Positions 12,740 to 25,796 of a stretch of 64,000 bases of DNA are shown here, piece after piece; the first letter of the stretch is position 1; every line of letters begins with the position of its first letter. The notes below the pieces were generated by a model. That model was not told the DNA's origin. It saw only the letters and a program-made list of their open reading frames with translations, and ran no database searches. The position numbers and the translations under genes were made by a program. The stretch comes from Wurfbainia villosa (Eukaryota; Streptophyta; Magnoliopsida; Zingiberales; Zingiberaceae). The stretch lies in contig JAKLTH010000297.1 in assembly GCA_025175895.1 (NCBI GenBank), positions 930,001 to 994,000 of the forward strand, in the 5' to 3' direction.

Positions 12740-14860
12740 AGTTCAATATAGCCAAAGGGGGGAGTAATTGAGCTCTACCCATCCATGCAAGACTTAGGCC
12801 AATATAGACTCCATTAGGGGATCGTGACCCCTCTTTTTTTTCTTCACTCAAACGTTTGATTAAGCAAAAGAGATAGTGGAATATAGCAAAAGAAAAGTTG
12901 CAAATGTCCCTGTGTATGTTTCTCCCTTCTTTTTCTAGCAGTTTTCCATTCTTGCGAAGGCAGGCAAGCCTACCATTTGCTCTTCCCTCTCATCCAGTTC
13001 GCCGCCATACATGCTTTGTGCCAATTACTGTGATTTCCACCATAACTCACCACCCACCAAGATACAACCATCGTCCACACCTGGTACAAGGAACCCCAGG
13101 CAAGGTGACAGAAAGCCTCACTGAATCCTGAAAAAGAATGGATAGGTTCAGCAAAAGAGAGCAGGGGAGGTGAAGGACCACTGTAGGATGAAGAGCCATG
13201 AAGGGCCAAGGCAGAGCTGGAAGTTGTACATGCATGCATGTGATGGTCTGCTGTGATCTTTATCCCCTTGTTCCTCCACGCCTTCAGTCTTTTACTTTCG
13301 CTGATCCAATATTGTAGCTGACCTCAAAATAGACAGAATTATTCACAAACAAAAGTTCAGACAAATAGTTTCTTTTCCCTGTTCTCCTTGTCTTTCTGTA
13401 ATCCGCGATGTCTCTGTTCATCATTGTATTTAGCATCGTATTGAAAATACATGATTTGATGATGATCTAATAATCCGAATTCTTACTCCTAAGAAGAGCA
13501 ACATTCCATTGCTATAGGGATTGAGCGATGTGATGGGGCTTCGTCCGACGTGGCAAGAATGGATAGACATGCATATGCTTGGAGGTGATGCCTTTGGATC
13601 AGCATTAAATGTTTTCGTGGGGACGGACTCAAACTTACATGACGATGAAAAGGTCTCTTGATTAACATTCCAATTTTGGCGTGCTTGTGTGATAACAAAA
13701 GCAATTATAACTCGATGCTTCAATGTTCTACAGTAAATAACCAATTCAGTTATCCATTAAACTTGTAAAAAAAAAACACGGGGAGATGATCACGTAAATT
13801 ATAAAAATATTTTTTTCCCCAGCTAACTGTCACAACTAAATAGCTACAATTTTTTTTATATATTTTAAAAAAATTTAATAAAAAAGTATTTTATGAAAGA
13901 AATGTACTTTTTAAATCATTATGTATAATACGACCTTTCATAATTTTCGAAACCATATAAGTCCTTCGGAAAAAATATTTCTATGAAACAAATCTCTCTC
14001 TTTTTTTTTTTTCTAAATTAATGTCAATAACTACAGCACATGAGATTTAATCTTCCAATAAAAATGCCAAATTCACACTCATAAAATGATCCTATCATCC
14101 TTTATATTATGAACATTTCCTGTTTTGTTCATTTATTTAAGCTCATCAGATATGCTGAAATAAATTAGAATCAATATGAAAAATGGGGAAAAAAAAAGAA
14201 CGAATATGCCAAAATTATAAGTCACTATTATTGCAATCCTTAAGTTGCAGCCTTCTCTAGTTGACTCGTATTTACATCTTAGCAGATTCTGGGTATGACT
14301 AATATTTCGTCTTGTCGATTTGAGATATGATTTACCTCACTCCACATGGAAGCAAATGGTCTTGCGGAATTTGCTAATATGACGGTTCCATTTTTTTTTT
14401 TTTTTATGTTGCAACCTTTTCTAGTTGTTGTGCATTTAATCATAATGGGAGATGAAATATGATATATTTCTATATCTTCGTTAGGAAAGTCAAAGATATA
14501 TATTCGAAATACTATTTTATTTATAACTGTTTTTGAAATAATTTTAGTCAAAATTTCTTTAAATTAGTATAAATTTAATTGCAACTAATTTAAAATAATG
14601 TATTTTAGATATATAATTTATACGAGACATTATTTTAATAAATTTTAAAAGAGAAGGATGCTGATAATTATGATTTTTTTTAAAAAAAAATTCTATCATG
14701 ACTTAATATAGACATAATTTGTGGGTCGATATTTGTAGATCTATTAGAATGTCAATATGATAATTATAAAGGTAAACTCTTACATATAAATTTTTAAATA
14801 TATCAAATAATTATTAAACTTAAAATAAATGATCCATCTAGAATAACATGGCTAGCTATC
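12740..14860. other. 3' flank of the CCCH gene and AT-rich spacer
   Basis: The first 500-700 bp are less AT-rich than the spacer and are probably 3' UTR plus flank. Short open frames there (12898-13131 plus, 12970-13239 minus) show no recognisable domain. From about 13,740 the DNA is AT-rich without supported features. Confidence 0.4.
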
Positions 14861-15400
14861 CAATTAGGGTATTAGGATTTGGAGTTTAGAGTTATTTGGG
14901 GTATTAGGGCTATTTAAGGTTTTAAGATTATTTAGGTTATTAGGATTAATTAGAGTATTATGGTTAATTAGGGGTTTAGAGTTTGAGGTTTAGGATTATT
15001 TGGAATAATTATTTAGAGTTTTAGTGTTGTTATTTAAGGTATTAGGGTTGTTTTGGGTACTAGGAATTTTTAGAATATTAGCATTAATTGATGTATTAGG
15101 GTTATTTGAGGTATTAGGGAAATATGGGATATTAGGATTACTTAAGGTTTTGTGTGATTTAAGGCATTAGATTAATTTGTGGCATTAGGATAATTTGCTA
15201 TATCAGGGAAATTTGGGATATTTGAGTTATTAATTATAGGTGTTGGGATTATTTAGGATATTAGTGATGTATGAATATTGATTATTTAAGCTTTTTGGTT
15301 ATTTTAGATATATTTTTTTTTTAACTCTGGGATTAATGGTTTTGGGTTTTGTTTTTAGGTTTTTAGGTTTATGATTTTAGATTTTGGGCTTTAGGAATTT
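14861..15400. repeat. Degenerate TTAGGG-like minisatellite
   Basis: A strand-biased region with virtually no C repeats units of roughly 15-19 bp built on GTATTAGGGTTATTTGAGG and variants such as TTTAGGATTATTTGG and GGGGTTTAGAGTT. It resembles a decayed interstitial telomere-like tract (the plant telomere repeat is TTTAGGG), but the unit is longer and no perfect heptamer array survives. Confidence 0.6.
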
Positions 15401-18400
15401 TCATTCGATGAAATGTATTGATTTTTTTTTTTTTTTTTTAACTTCCCAAGTGATTTTTCATGTGAATTTAATTTTTTGCCTGAGAATTCATCGCTTGTGG
15501 CACATAATAATCTTATAATCATTTGATAGTTTACTTATTTACATTTTGTTTTAGGTTACTAAAGTTTTTTATTGAAGATAAATTTAGAAAGTGCAATTAG
15601 ATTTCCAGAGTAATTTGCTGTTTAACTGCAATTCACAACCATGAACGGTATGATTTGCGGCTACAAGCTGGGTATCCATTCCTTCCTTTCCTCTTCCACC
15701 TCTTTTTTTTTTTTTTTTCTTTTCTTTTCTTTTTCTCCTTTGTCTTTCTCTTTATTGTCCCCTGGTGATTGTTTTTCTGTCCGTATTTTTTTTTTCTTCT
15801 TCACCATCCTTGCTTCAAGAAAAACTGAGTATTAGCGATAAATAAAAAAATACAATTGAAAATGAAATAATTTGAAATATCCTATTCTGATTGAATTTTA
15901 ACTTAAAATTTTCAGCAGAAATAAATATTTTTTGTAGAAATGAATTTAAAATATTGCAGTTGCCCCCGTTTCGCTTGTCTATATCTTAGTCGACGGCAGC
16001 ATGCTCGACCCGTCCGCCACCGATGAGTGCGAGCGAGCGTTGGTTCACCGCCATTAACCTTCATTCTCACCCATGACACCTTCGGTCTGGATGAGGACAT
16101 GACAACGAGGGTGGAGTTGGAGTTGTGATAGGATCCAGTGGGAGCAGTGACTGGAGTTCCTCCGTATTTTGCTGCAGAGGTCCTTTCATTGGTTATATTT
16201 CATTTTCTTCATCCCTTTCCTTTCTCTTCTTTTTCAGATTTTATCCGACTCAATTATTGATACGATATTTCAAAGATTCATGAGTCCGATGACTCCTAAA
16301 ATTTAATCGGATTGAAAATTTTGATATTCTGATTCTAATAAAAAAAAAATCAGATTTACATTTTTCTTCCCTTTCATTTCACTTACTCGTCCTCTCCTTC
16401 ATTCATTTCCTTCCAGTAAGAGGAGAGTGTCATAGTGCCATCAACCAACCTTTACTGTAGATTTCTTTTACTTACTCTCTCTTCAGCCTGATTTTACAAA
16501 GCAATTTGAGCTAAAACTTTTCAATGGAAAGGATCGAGTCTCTTCCAAGTAAGATTTTGGAAAGGTAAACAGGTAAATATAGGAAGAAACGTGTATGTAC
16601 CTCAACTATACCTGGGCGAAGAGTGTTTCACGTTTTTGTATAATGCTTTTTTTTAAATAATTTCTATAATTATCTTTTACTATTGAATTCTTATCTTTGT
16701 CAGTCAAAGTACACCCATGTCAGTATCGGACAGACAAGCTGTCCATTGCTTCTGTGATCTTCAATCCAATTCCTTTGGTTACCACTGAAAACAGGAGTAT
16801 CTCAAGCTGTATTATTATTCATTATATTAGTTCCTAGTTCATGCATGCTCGCCAAGGGGGTCAGTCTTCAACCCATCGTCGAAGATCAATTTTTTTTCCC
16901 CTCCAACATAAAAAAGGCTTATTAGTCTTGGCCTTCTTACCAAGAGAAAATGTATCGGCAATATTCTCTATTTTCTAACAACAAATTAATTGACATGGTC
17001 ATATGACATCAATGCAAAATTATGAAAATGAAATTATAATACAGGATAAATGAATAGTCATATAAATCTTGGCTACAGAATAAGCAAAAATAGGACATGG
17101 GGGGAACAGGCCATGCTATATATCCTTTGAAAGCTGTTATAGCCGATTAAAAATTAAAAAATATGTGAAGAAAATTAAGCTCTAGTTTGTTTGGAACTGT
17201 AGACTATCTATCAAACACGCCATTTATACAAAGATGATAAAACCTCGAGTACCAACTTTTAACCTTTTGATTTTCCTATAAATACTGCAATGACCACAAG
17301 GTTGCAAATACTACTTAGTATTATGGGCCGGCCAAAAGCTGAGTCACTTGCAGAGGACCTTCCCCACTTGACCTTAGACTAGAAAACTCAAAGGTTAGTT
17401 TAATGCTACGCTACAGTGAAAGAAAGTGCGATTTCTGCAAGGATAAGCCAAACCAAGGCGAAAAACTATATATACAACAGTCGAATGGGAGAGAAATTAA
17501 GAACTGGATTGGAATGCTTTATCCTAAAAGGGACAAGACTTGTTTTACAAGGACCTGTTTTTGGTCAATCCTAAAGATTATCAGAAGGGAGTAATGCTTC
17601 TGCAGTCGAACAAGCAGAGACGTAAAGTGACTGAAAATGAAGGGTAATAATGCAGCATGTCTTGTGCCAAACCTTCAAAGTTGTGCTCCATGTGTTCGGA
17701 TCAAAACATATATAGGTATGATCCTCTTTTCATGTGCATGTGCCTACATAAGAGGCTCCATGTTCGGAACTCTTGTAAACCTAAACTGTGGGTCTTTGTG
17801 GTAGAACCATCCTCGAGTGTACCTTCAAAAACTTTTGATGAGACAGTCGGAAGGCTATAATGCAGGCCAATTTTTAAGGCACTAATAAAAATTACATGCT
17901 AACAAACTCCAGTTTCAGCAAAGAATGCACGGCATTCGATTTGTCCGATGCAAAAAATTTAAATAAAAATGTTCCTTCTCAATGACAGATAGATAGATAC
18001 CAAGATAGTATATAGCTTTCTTGCATCTTTGATGAACTGGTGCACAAATTATTCAGCAAAGAATGAAAACTGGAATTGGAGAAAATTGCCGGCCGGGAGT
18101 TTAAAAATGTCAACACAAAATGCTAGTTTAGAAACCGAATTGAGAACCATAAAAATAGATACTGGAGTGTGCAAATAAGTCTAAAGAGGAGAAATTAATA
18201 CAGTTCATATATAAGCCGCATAAAGTTGAGCTTCATCCTTTGGCATGCTTTGCTTGATATCTGATATAGCTGTATAATTTTGTGTGATTAAGCTAGATGA
18301 GAGAATGACTCAGTGTGTGTATTTATAGGTTGTTAATAATTACTTTTTTTAAATTGGTATAAACTATAGTAAATAATAAACCTAAATTATTTTAATTTTC

Positions 18401-20230
18401 CTTTTATCTTCATAATTTTTTTAATACCGTCTTATATATCCATCGAATAAATTTATATTCACTGTCTTCTTTCTTTAACTTATAAGTTAACAGATAAAAG
18501 AGATGTTGTATATTTCGATAGTCATAAAGTTGTTTCTAGTGGATGTCTTCTTTTTTGAAACCATTGATCTCTATAATTTTTTTTTTTTGCTCTGCCTCTC
18601 TGTTTCTTACATCGTCGTCGCTGGGTACCCTTTGGTTTGACTGAAATTTCTCAGCAATAGCAAGCCTTAATTCGTCCTCAGATGAGAAATGAGTCAGGAA
18701 TTTGTAATCGGTGAAGCATCCAATTCGACCCAAAATCAGCGAAGAACATGAAATATCACTCCAAAGCACATGACACAAAATCGAGGGATATAGATGGAGA
18801 GGCCAGGTTCGAAAGCAGGTTGTTGGTATTCGATGATAGAATTATTTATCGATTCTATCAGTAGAATTAATTTTTCACAGGGAAGGGAATGCTGCTCTCC
18901 TAGTTCGGAGACCAGACCATTCGATATATTATCGTTCTTTACAATAGGAGATGTGCGTAAGAAGCGCTCGAGATGAGCGAGATCAACTTTTGCTGCATTG
19001 GACAGAGGTTAAAGCAAATTTTCGTAGGAGAAAACAAAAAACAGCCATTCTCGACTCCACCTCTCGGATAAAATGAAAAGGAAAAGAAAAAAAAAATACA
19101 AATCAAAGCGAATCGAGGAGCAATCTCTGCTCATGGCATTCCTGAAACAAAATGACACCAACAGTACGATTTCAGATCGAAACCCTAAGCCGAGATTAAC
19201 CCGGCAGAAGAAACAAGTTACCGCAAGCATGGACAGGAAACGGATGCGAAACGGTCGAATTATATCATATTAAATTTTTGACAAAGAATATTCACGGAAA
19301 GAGAGGACGGAGAAACATACAGAAACGATTATATAACAATGATGGAAGAGTGATTTTACTGTAGCAACGATAAAAGAGTCCACCACGACCCCACAATCAT
19401 CTGTAAAATGATATCTAAAATCTGTGACGATTGCCACGACTATGAATGTGACTTAACAATGGCGAGTATTCAATAGGAAATCATCAAACTGGTCTGGAGT
19501 TCAAAAACAATGTTATTCAACTTAATCGACTAGATTAAATTTATTTTTTCGAGATCAGTTAGACATGTTTAACGGTTCGATCGGAAAGAAATCGAGTCTA
19601 AATTAATCAATTAAATTCAGAATGGAAATCGATTCTAGAATCAAAACGGAACCGTTTCGATTTCGATTCGGTTCGATTTAAGAACCAGTTCGGAATCATT
19701 TCGGAATCGATTTCGGTTCCGATATGGATCTGATTTCGATTGTTAATTTAAAAAATTCTTATCATGTTAACATGTCTATAAGATTATTTTACGATAGAAA
19801 AAAAAATAGGATTACTAGCACATTAGATGAATTTGGAAGCTCAAGTTCGGAGAAGATAGTTCAAAATCATTTCAGAATCGATCCGGAACCGTTTCGAAAT
19901 CGGTCCGGATTTAATTGGTTCCAAAGTTAAAATTTTAAAACCGAAACGGGTTCAGAACTGATTTTGAATCGGTTCAGATCTATTTCAACGTCGATAAATT
20001 CGAAATCGATTAGAATCGAATATGATCCGAAATCGAAAAACCGAATCGGTCAATTTTTTTTTATCAACTAGATTCAATTTAATTTTTATTTTTTATCGAC
20101 TTGATTGAAAGAATAAATCTGAACAATGAAAATAATAAAATAATAATAATAATAAATCAAAATTTAGCCTAATGCACCCCGATACATCTAAGCAAGCAAC
20201 AGTAATTTAAGAGCTAACCGACGAAGCGGG
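15401..20230. other. Intergenic spacer, no supported gene
   Basis: Long T runs (15,420-15,440; 15,700-15,730), AT-rich DNA and scattered short open frames without domains. The frame at 18,536-18,778 (minus) has a plausible composition but no recognisable family or splice partners. A block at about 19,590-20,070 is dense in CGATTTCGG/CCGAAATCG and GGTTC/GAACC words on both strands, a degenerate repeat of unknown type. Confidence 0.4.
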
Positions 20231-20455
20231 CCTCGGGTAAAACGCCTGTCACTCTGGGCGCGTGATCAGAACTGGGCAATTGGTGGACGAAAATGTACAT
20301 TCGTCTCGTAGACGCCCTTCTTTACACGAATCGTACTCGGAGTTTGGTTGGACAGCAGATCGGTGGGTCGTCTCAGGACGTCCCTACAATGACGCCCGTG
20401 TCCTAGTGGCCCGTTCGGTAACCTTACCAATTGGTGTTGATATTCGTCCAGATTG

Positions 20456-20463
20456 CTATAAAT
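20456..20463 (+). promoter_or_regulatory. TATA box of the polyubiquitin gene
   Basis: CTATAAAT lies about 380 bp before the ATG and just ahead of a pyrimidine-rich leader. Plant polyubiquitin genes carry a short leader exon and a leader intron ending at the ATG; the spacing here fits that layout. The transcription start itself is inferred. Confidence 0.6.
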
Positions 20464-20529
20464 GAGACCCTAGGGCTTTCGTTTTTCCTCTGCATTTGAT
20501 CATCCCATCGGGAGGCTCTCAAAGCTCCT

Positions 20530-20839
20530 TGTGCTTATCTGGAGGCATATATTTTTATATTTTTTTTTTATCTTCCTTGTTTATTTAGAATGATTGTTTT
20601 TATTTTGGGTTTTCTCTTTGTTGATCTGGTTGTCTTGACGGATTGTTATTATGCTTGATTATGTTGTCTCAACGTGTTCTTGCAATTCATGGTTTTTTAG
20701 GTTAGATCTTTTAATGATATTTTCTTCAAATTGCTCGACGCAGTATAGGCCCTTTTTTTCTTTTGTTCGTGATGATTGATCTATAATTACCTTCGATCTG
20801 TGTGATTGTATACTAATTATGCTTTGTTATGTCAATCAG
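20530..20839 (+). other. Probable 5'-UTR intron of the polyubiquitin gene
   Basis: T-rich sequence ends in GTCAATCAG immediately before the ATG, the classical arrangement for the first intron of plant polyubiquitin genes, which often enhances expression. The acceptor is clear; the donor is not, so the left edge is approximate. Confidence 0.6.
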
Positions 20840-21985
20840 ATGCAGATCTTCGTTAAAACCCTGACTGGCAAGACCATCACCCTTGAGGTGGAGTCTTCTG
20901 ACACCATCGACAATGTAAAGGCCAAGATCCAGGACAAGGAAGGGATCCCTCCGGACCAGCAAAGGTTGATTTTTGCCGGGAAGCAGCTCGAGGACGGTCG
21001 CACCCTTGCGGACTACAACATTCAGAAAGAGTCTACTCTCCACCTGGTGCTCCGTCTCCGCGGTGGCATGCAGATCTTCGTTAAAACCCTAACCGGCAAG
21101 ACTATCACACTCGAGGTCGAATCGTCTGATACCATTGATAACGTCAAAGCCAAGATCCAGGACAAGGAGGGCATCCCCCCGGACCAGCAAAGGTTGATCT
21201 TTGCTGGCAAGCAGCTTGAAGATGGCCGCACGTTGGCCGACTATAATATCCAGAAGGAGTCTACCCTTCACCTTGTGCTCCGCCTTCGTGGTGGTATGCA
21301 GATTTTCGTTAAAACGTTGACCGGTAAGACCATCACCCTTGAGGTTGAGAGCTCCGACACTATTGACAATGTCAAGGCCAAGATCCAGGACAAGGAGGGC
21401 ATCCCCCCAGACCAGCAAAGGTTGATTTTTGCGGGCAAGCAGCTGGAGGACGGCCGCACCCTAGCAGATTACAATATTCAGAAGGAGTCCACCCTCCACC
21501 TTGTGCTCCGTCTGCGAGGTGGCATGCAGATCTTCGTCAAGACCTTGACTGGTAAGACCATAACCCTCGAGGTGGAGAGTTCAGACACCATTGACAACGT
21601 GAAGGCCAAGATCCAGGATAAGGAGGGCATCCCCCCAGATCAGCAAAGGCTCATCTTTGCCGGCAAGCAGCTCGAAGACGGCCGCACCTTGGCTGATTAC
21701 AACATTCAAAAGGAGTCTACCCTTCACTTGGTGCTGAGGCTGAGGGGAGGAATGCAAATATTCGTCAAGACCCTCACTGGTAAAACCATCACTCTGGAGG
21801 TCGAGAGCTCGGATACGATTGACAATGTGAAGGCGAAAATACAGGACAAGGAGGGGATACCACCGGATCAACAGAGGCTCATCTTCGCAGGGAAGCAGCT
21901 GGAGGACGGCCGCACCCTGGCGGACTATAACATTCAAAAAGAATCCACCCTTCACCTGGTGCTCCGCCTTCGTGGTGGCCAATGA
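20840..21985 (+). CDS. Polyubiquitin precursor, five head-to-tail ubiquitin units
   Basis: Encodes five identical 76-residue ubiquitins ([20 protein letters not shown]... to LRLRGG) plus a single C-terminal Gln before TGA. Units: 20840-21067, 21068-21295, 21296-21523, 21524-21751, 21752-21979. All lysines used for chain formation and the Gly-Gly end are present. Deubiquitinases cleave after each GG and remove the extra Gln, giving free ubiquitin. The start is the ATG at 20840, directly after a CAATCAG acceptor, as in plant UBQ genes with a leader intron; an in-frame ATG at 20819 lies in that intron. The units differ by many synonymous changes, so they are not recent copies. Expression is expected to be strong and constitutive (family knowledge). 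Confidence 0.97.
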
Positions 21986-22900
21986 ACTTCTGCCATCCTT
22001 TGCGCTACTTCTGAGGTCTTTTATCTAGTTTAATATGATCAATGCCTATGTAGTAGTCCGTTTGTCACTCGAGTCTGTTGCTGCTGGTGTTTGGTTTGTG
22101 TCTGTGCTATCGTTTCTTCATGGTATCGTCGGTTGATAAACAATGCGGTGTTTCTGGTTCTAGTTTAAAAGCTTAATGCAATCCTATCGTTTCTGCTTCT
22201 GATTCTAGCTTAATGCAGCTATGCATCAAGGGAGAATGCACACAGTAATATATTTTTCGGATGGTGTTTGTTTTCTTCATTGTTCAGATTTTTATTGGTA
22301 ATTTTCATTTCGGAAAGCTAGCAATTTTAAGGATCTTCAAGTAAATTATATTCATTTTTTTCAACTAAAGTGTTGAGTCACTTAAGATGAGTGTTATGCT
22401 CGTAAAAAAAAAAAAACAAGTCGATTACAAATGAGTAAAATGATTAGGTTGACTCAATTGAAATGAATTTGTGTCAATTGGAAAAGTCTTTAGTTATGCC
22501 AAATAGATTTTTTTTTTAATCTCAGTTCCAATATGATTTGAATTAACTGAAATTAAATAAGCCTATAGTTATTGAATTATAACTTTTGGAACGTTTCTTT
22601 CTTTCATTATTTTTCTCTCATATTTAATCTGTTTTCCGACTATATGAGATTTTTCTAGCTTTTGAAGGAAATTTATTTTAATGTAATTTTTTTTAGCAAT
22701 GATTTACCTGATGAGCTAGTTGGTGTAGGTTTTGAAGTAGAATAAGATTATATAAACCATGTTAAATCTTGTTGGCTTTGAGATTTAATTTATTTTCGCT
22801 GGAATAATTTTTATGTTATCCTTGTAATTGTAAGAGAAAACTAAATGTAAAAACTGCGGGTTTACCTATGAGCAAGGCAAGGGTGAATTGCATCGGGTGA
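21986..22900. other. 3' UTR and flank of the polyubiquitin gene
   Basis: About 300 bp of T/G-rich sequence after the stop has the look of a 3' UTR, followed by AT-rich spacer. No other feature is supported. Confidence 0.5.
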
Positions 22901-22914
22901 TACTGTAACCAATG

Positions 22915-23660
22915 TGGTGTGTTTGGTTCAATTAATCATATATAATCTTGGTTATGTGATTACTAAGAAATAAAACATAATCTTGGAATAAAGTATAACC
23001 TTAGATAAAAACCTTGTTTGGTTGGAGGTTTTAATATATAACTTAGTTTAACATTTTACTAAATTATCCTTTGTATTTACCTTAATCAATTCGACAACGA
23101 CGACGGAAATATTAATGACGACTAATGATCGACGATTGCGGCGTTCGCGGACCCGATGACTTGGTGGCGATAGGTTCTATCGGTGGCGGCATCGGCAGCG
23201 ACGGCGTCCGGCGTCGACGACGGCGACGGCGATTTGGCGTGGCGACGTAAGCGGACGGCGACGACGACGACGGCACAGCGGCATGGCCGTACGGCGACGG
23301 CGACACGGCGGCAAGCGGCGGCGGCGTGGCGGCGACGTGGCGACGAGTGGCGGCATGGCGGCGGTGGACGACCGATGGCGGCGATGACGACGAGCGACGA
23401 CGGACGACAAATCGATTGAGTTTTGACAAATTGACATTTAATATATTGCTTGGGGTAATATTGGAAAAAAGTTTCCTTAACCCCGGGAATCAACAAAAAT
23501 CTTGGTTCTCTAAGGTTTTCCGATTCCCCCTAAAAAGATTTTTGTTCATAACTTGGTAATGAACAATTACCAAGTAATTGTTTATAACCTAAACCAAATA
23601 AGATTTTTGTTGATAACTTAATAAAGTTATCAATAAAAACCCCCAACCAAACGCACCCGT
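22915..23660. mobile_element. Non-autonomous TIR transposon with a CGN-rich core (PIF/Harbinger-like ends)
   Basis: The left end TGGTGTGTTTGGTT (22915-22928) and right end AACCAAACGCACCC (23645-23658) are inverted repeats matching at 12 of 14 positions. GGGTGCGTTTGGTT-type ends are common in plant Harbinger/Tourist-like elements. AT-rich flanks enclose about 320 bp (23,100-23,425) of CGACGG/GGCGAC trinucleotides, open in several frames only because of composition. A convincing target duplication was not found (AATG on both sides is possible), so the superfamily is uncertain. Confidence 0.6.
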
Positions 23661-24291
23661 AATGTTTTGGATTATCCTCGGTTTCTGTGGATACAACCAA
23701 ATTAAAGCATTGCTTTGATACTGCATCCAATATCATCCATTGTTTTTTTTATTATGCTCAGTGCCTATGAATACAATCAATCAAAAGTTCTATGATCTGA
23801 CCTTTTTTTTTTTTTTTCAAATTTCGATCATCTTGATCAAAAGCATCCATTTCACCTCAAAGTCACCTTGGAAATAGAAAGTAGCAAGGGGAGGAGAAAA
23901 TATTAAAAGGCTGTTTTAGCTAGGGGGAAGATAGAGAAAGTAAACGGGGAGAAAGGAAATTTGAACTGGAATATATCTTAAAGGAGTTCTAAGCGATAAG
24001 GTGGAATTTGTCCATTTTTTTCTTGCTGTTGGCACTTTCAATCTTTAATTCTTTAGTGCCTTGTCTATTATGCAGTACTGGAGAGGTGATGAAATAACTT
24101 GAGGCTCATAAAAATCGAGGCGAAGTCCATTACCTATCAAATAGAGGCTTTCTCAAACGGAAGCCATTGATTTTTCATAAACAGCGGCTTCTTTTCTTCG
24201 TCTGCTGGTTAATACTTTTCACTTTTGTTGCAGGAAGTCTCACATAAGTATGAGTATCAAATAATGGTGTCTCAGAACATGGGCATCAATA
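23661..24291. other. Spacer between TIR elements
   Basis: AT-rich sequence without a supported gene or repeat. Confidence 0.4.
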
Positions 24292-24301
24292 GCTCATGTT
24301 T

Positions 24302-25786
24302 GCGTAATTTATCAAACAGTACACGTAAAGTTTAAAATTATTCAAATAACATTTTATATTTTCATATTTACTAAATAATACATTTAATTTCCCTTTTATC
24401 ATTCTCACAAAATAGATCTGCAAATTATAAATTTCAAAGACCACATAGATTGCAACACCACAGCCGAATTTCAAATTTCAAGACTACTAACGGGCTAGAA
24501 TTGTAAATTTCAAAGACCACAGCTGGTGATATCGATTGTAACACATCTGGTGTTGAAATTTGAATTTCCAAAGACTCACGCTGATAGTTCTAATTTTCAT
24601 TGTGTTGGATGCATGCAAATTCTCTCTCAACATTAAATTACAGGTCTGTTTGGCGGGAGAGGTAAAAGGGGAATTAAGTGCACTATTTGGTAAATATAAA
24701 AGTATGAGACGTTGTTTGGGCAATTTTAAACTTCACGTACGTTGTTTAGTAAATTGCTGTTAAAACTAAGTTTCCTCGATATATTAAAAATTTATATTGT
24801 AAGATCTTTCAGTCTATGCCAAGATTTCGAAATTTGGACTCCTCTAGGTCCATTAATGGGTTTCGATCAAAATCCATTGATGGTTCTATTCACCTCTTCT
24901 TCGATACAATCCAAGTCCATTGAATTTGGGTAGTACTCCTCTATGTATCCGTGACCAAAATTTCTGATATTCAAGGTTTTATTAGGTATTCACATAAATA
25001 TTTCAGAAATCAGGCCGATATAAATTAGAAATCAGATAAAAAAAAGGTGGTGCTGAGAATTATATTCCCAAGAACACTGTGGTGCTGAGATTTGAATTAT
25101 CAACACCACGTTTGGATAGTTCGGGATTTTCAGTTGTGATTCGAATGCATGTAAATTCTCTCTCAGCATTAAATTGCAGGTCTGTTTGGCGAGAGAGGTA
25201 AAAAGGGAATTAAGTGTGTTATTTGATAAATATGAAAGTATGGGGCGTTGTTTGAGCAATTCTAAACTTCACGTGCGCTGTTTGGTAAATTGCGCTAGTT
25301 TTAATCCTTCTACCACCCAATTTTGACTTGTGTCGAAAAAAAAGATGGTGCTGAAAATTAAATTTCAAAACTACAGTGGAATTGTAAATCCCAGTACCAC
25401 CACTGTGGTGGTGCTGGAATTGTAATTCTCAGCATCACAGTGGTGTTGCAATCCCTGCACCATCATTGCAACACCACAGTGATGTTGGAATTTCAAATTT
25501 CAGCACCACAATGGTGTTGGAATTGCAAATTCCAGTATTACAGTGGTGGTTTTGGGATTGCAACACTATTGTGGTACTGAAATTTGAATTTTCAGTACCA
25601 TATTTGGATGGTTCGAGATTTTCAGTTGTGACTTGGATGCATGCAAATTCTCTCTCAGTATTAAATTACAGGTCTGTTTGACGGGAGGGGTAAAAAAAAA
25701 ATTAAATGCGTTATTTGATAAATATGAAAGTATGAGATATTGTTTGAACAATTTTAAACTTCACGTGCACTATTTGATAAATTACT
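24302..25786. mobile_element. MULE-A, non-autonomous Mutator-like element with 10-bp target duplication
   Basis: The direct repeat GCTCATGTTT at 24292-24301 and 25787-25796 flanks the element. Inside it, the left end (GCGTAATTTATCAAAC...) and the right end (...TTTGATAAATTACT) are long inverted repeats of at least 150 bp, also matching the ends of the 11-kb element at 28,011-39,095. Duplications of 9-11 bp and long TIRs are diagnostic of Mutator-like elements. Two further copies of the right-end module lie inside (about 24,620-24,768 and 25,150-25,302), and a palindrome array fills 25,340-25,610. A stretch at 24,820-24,960 is the reverse complement of part of the 457-bp unit of MULE-B. No transposase coding is present. 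Confidence 0.85.
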
Positions 25787-25796
25787 GCTCATGTTT

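Noticed and set aside
18536..18778. Minus-strand frame of 80 codons with a protein-like middle (SSEDELRLAIAEKF)
   Set aside because: No family is recognised, there are no supporting exons nearby, and the length is compatible with chance.
23112..23496. Arg/Ala/Pro-rich frames of about 100-124 codons
   Set aside because: They are produced by CGN trinucleotide composition; frames are open on several phases and both strands.
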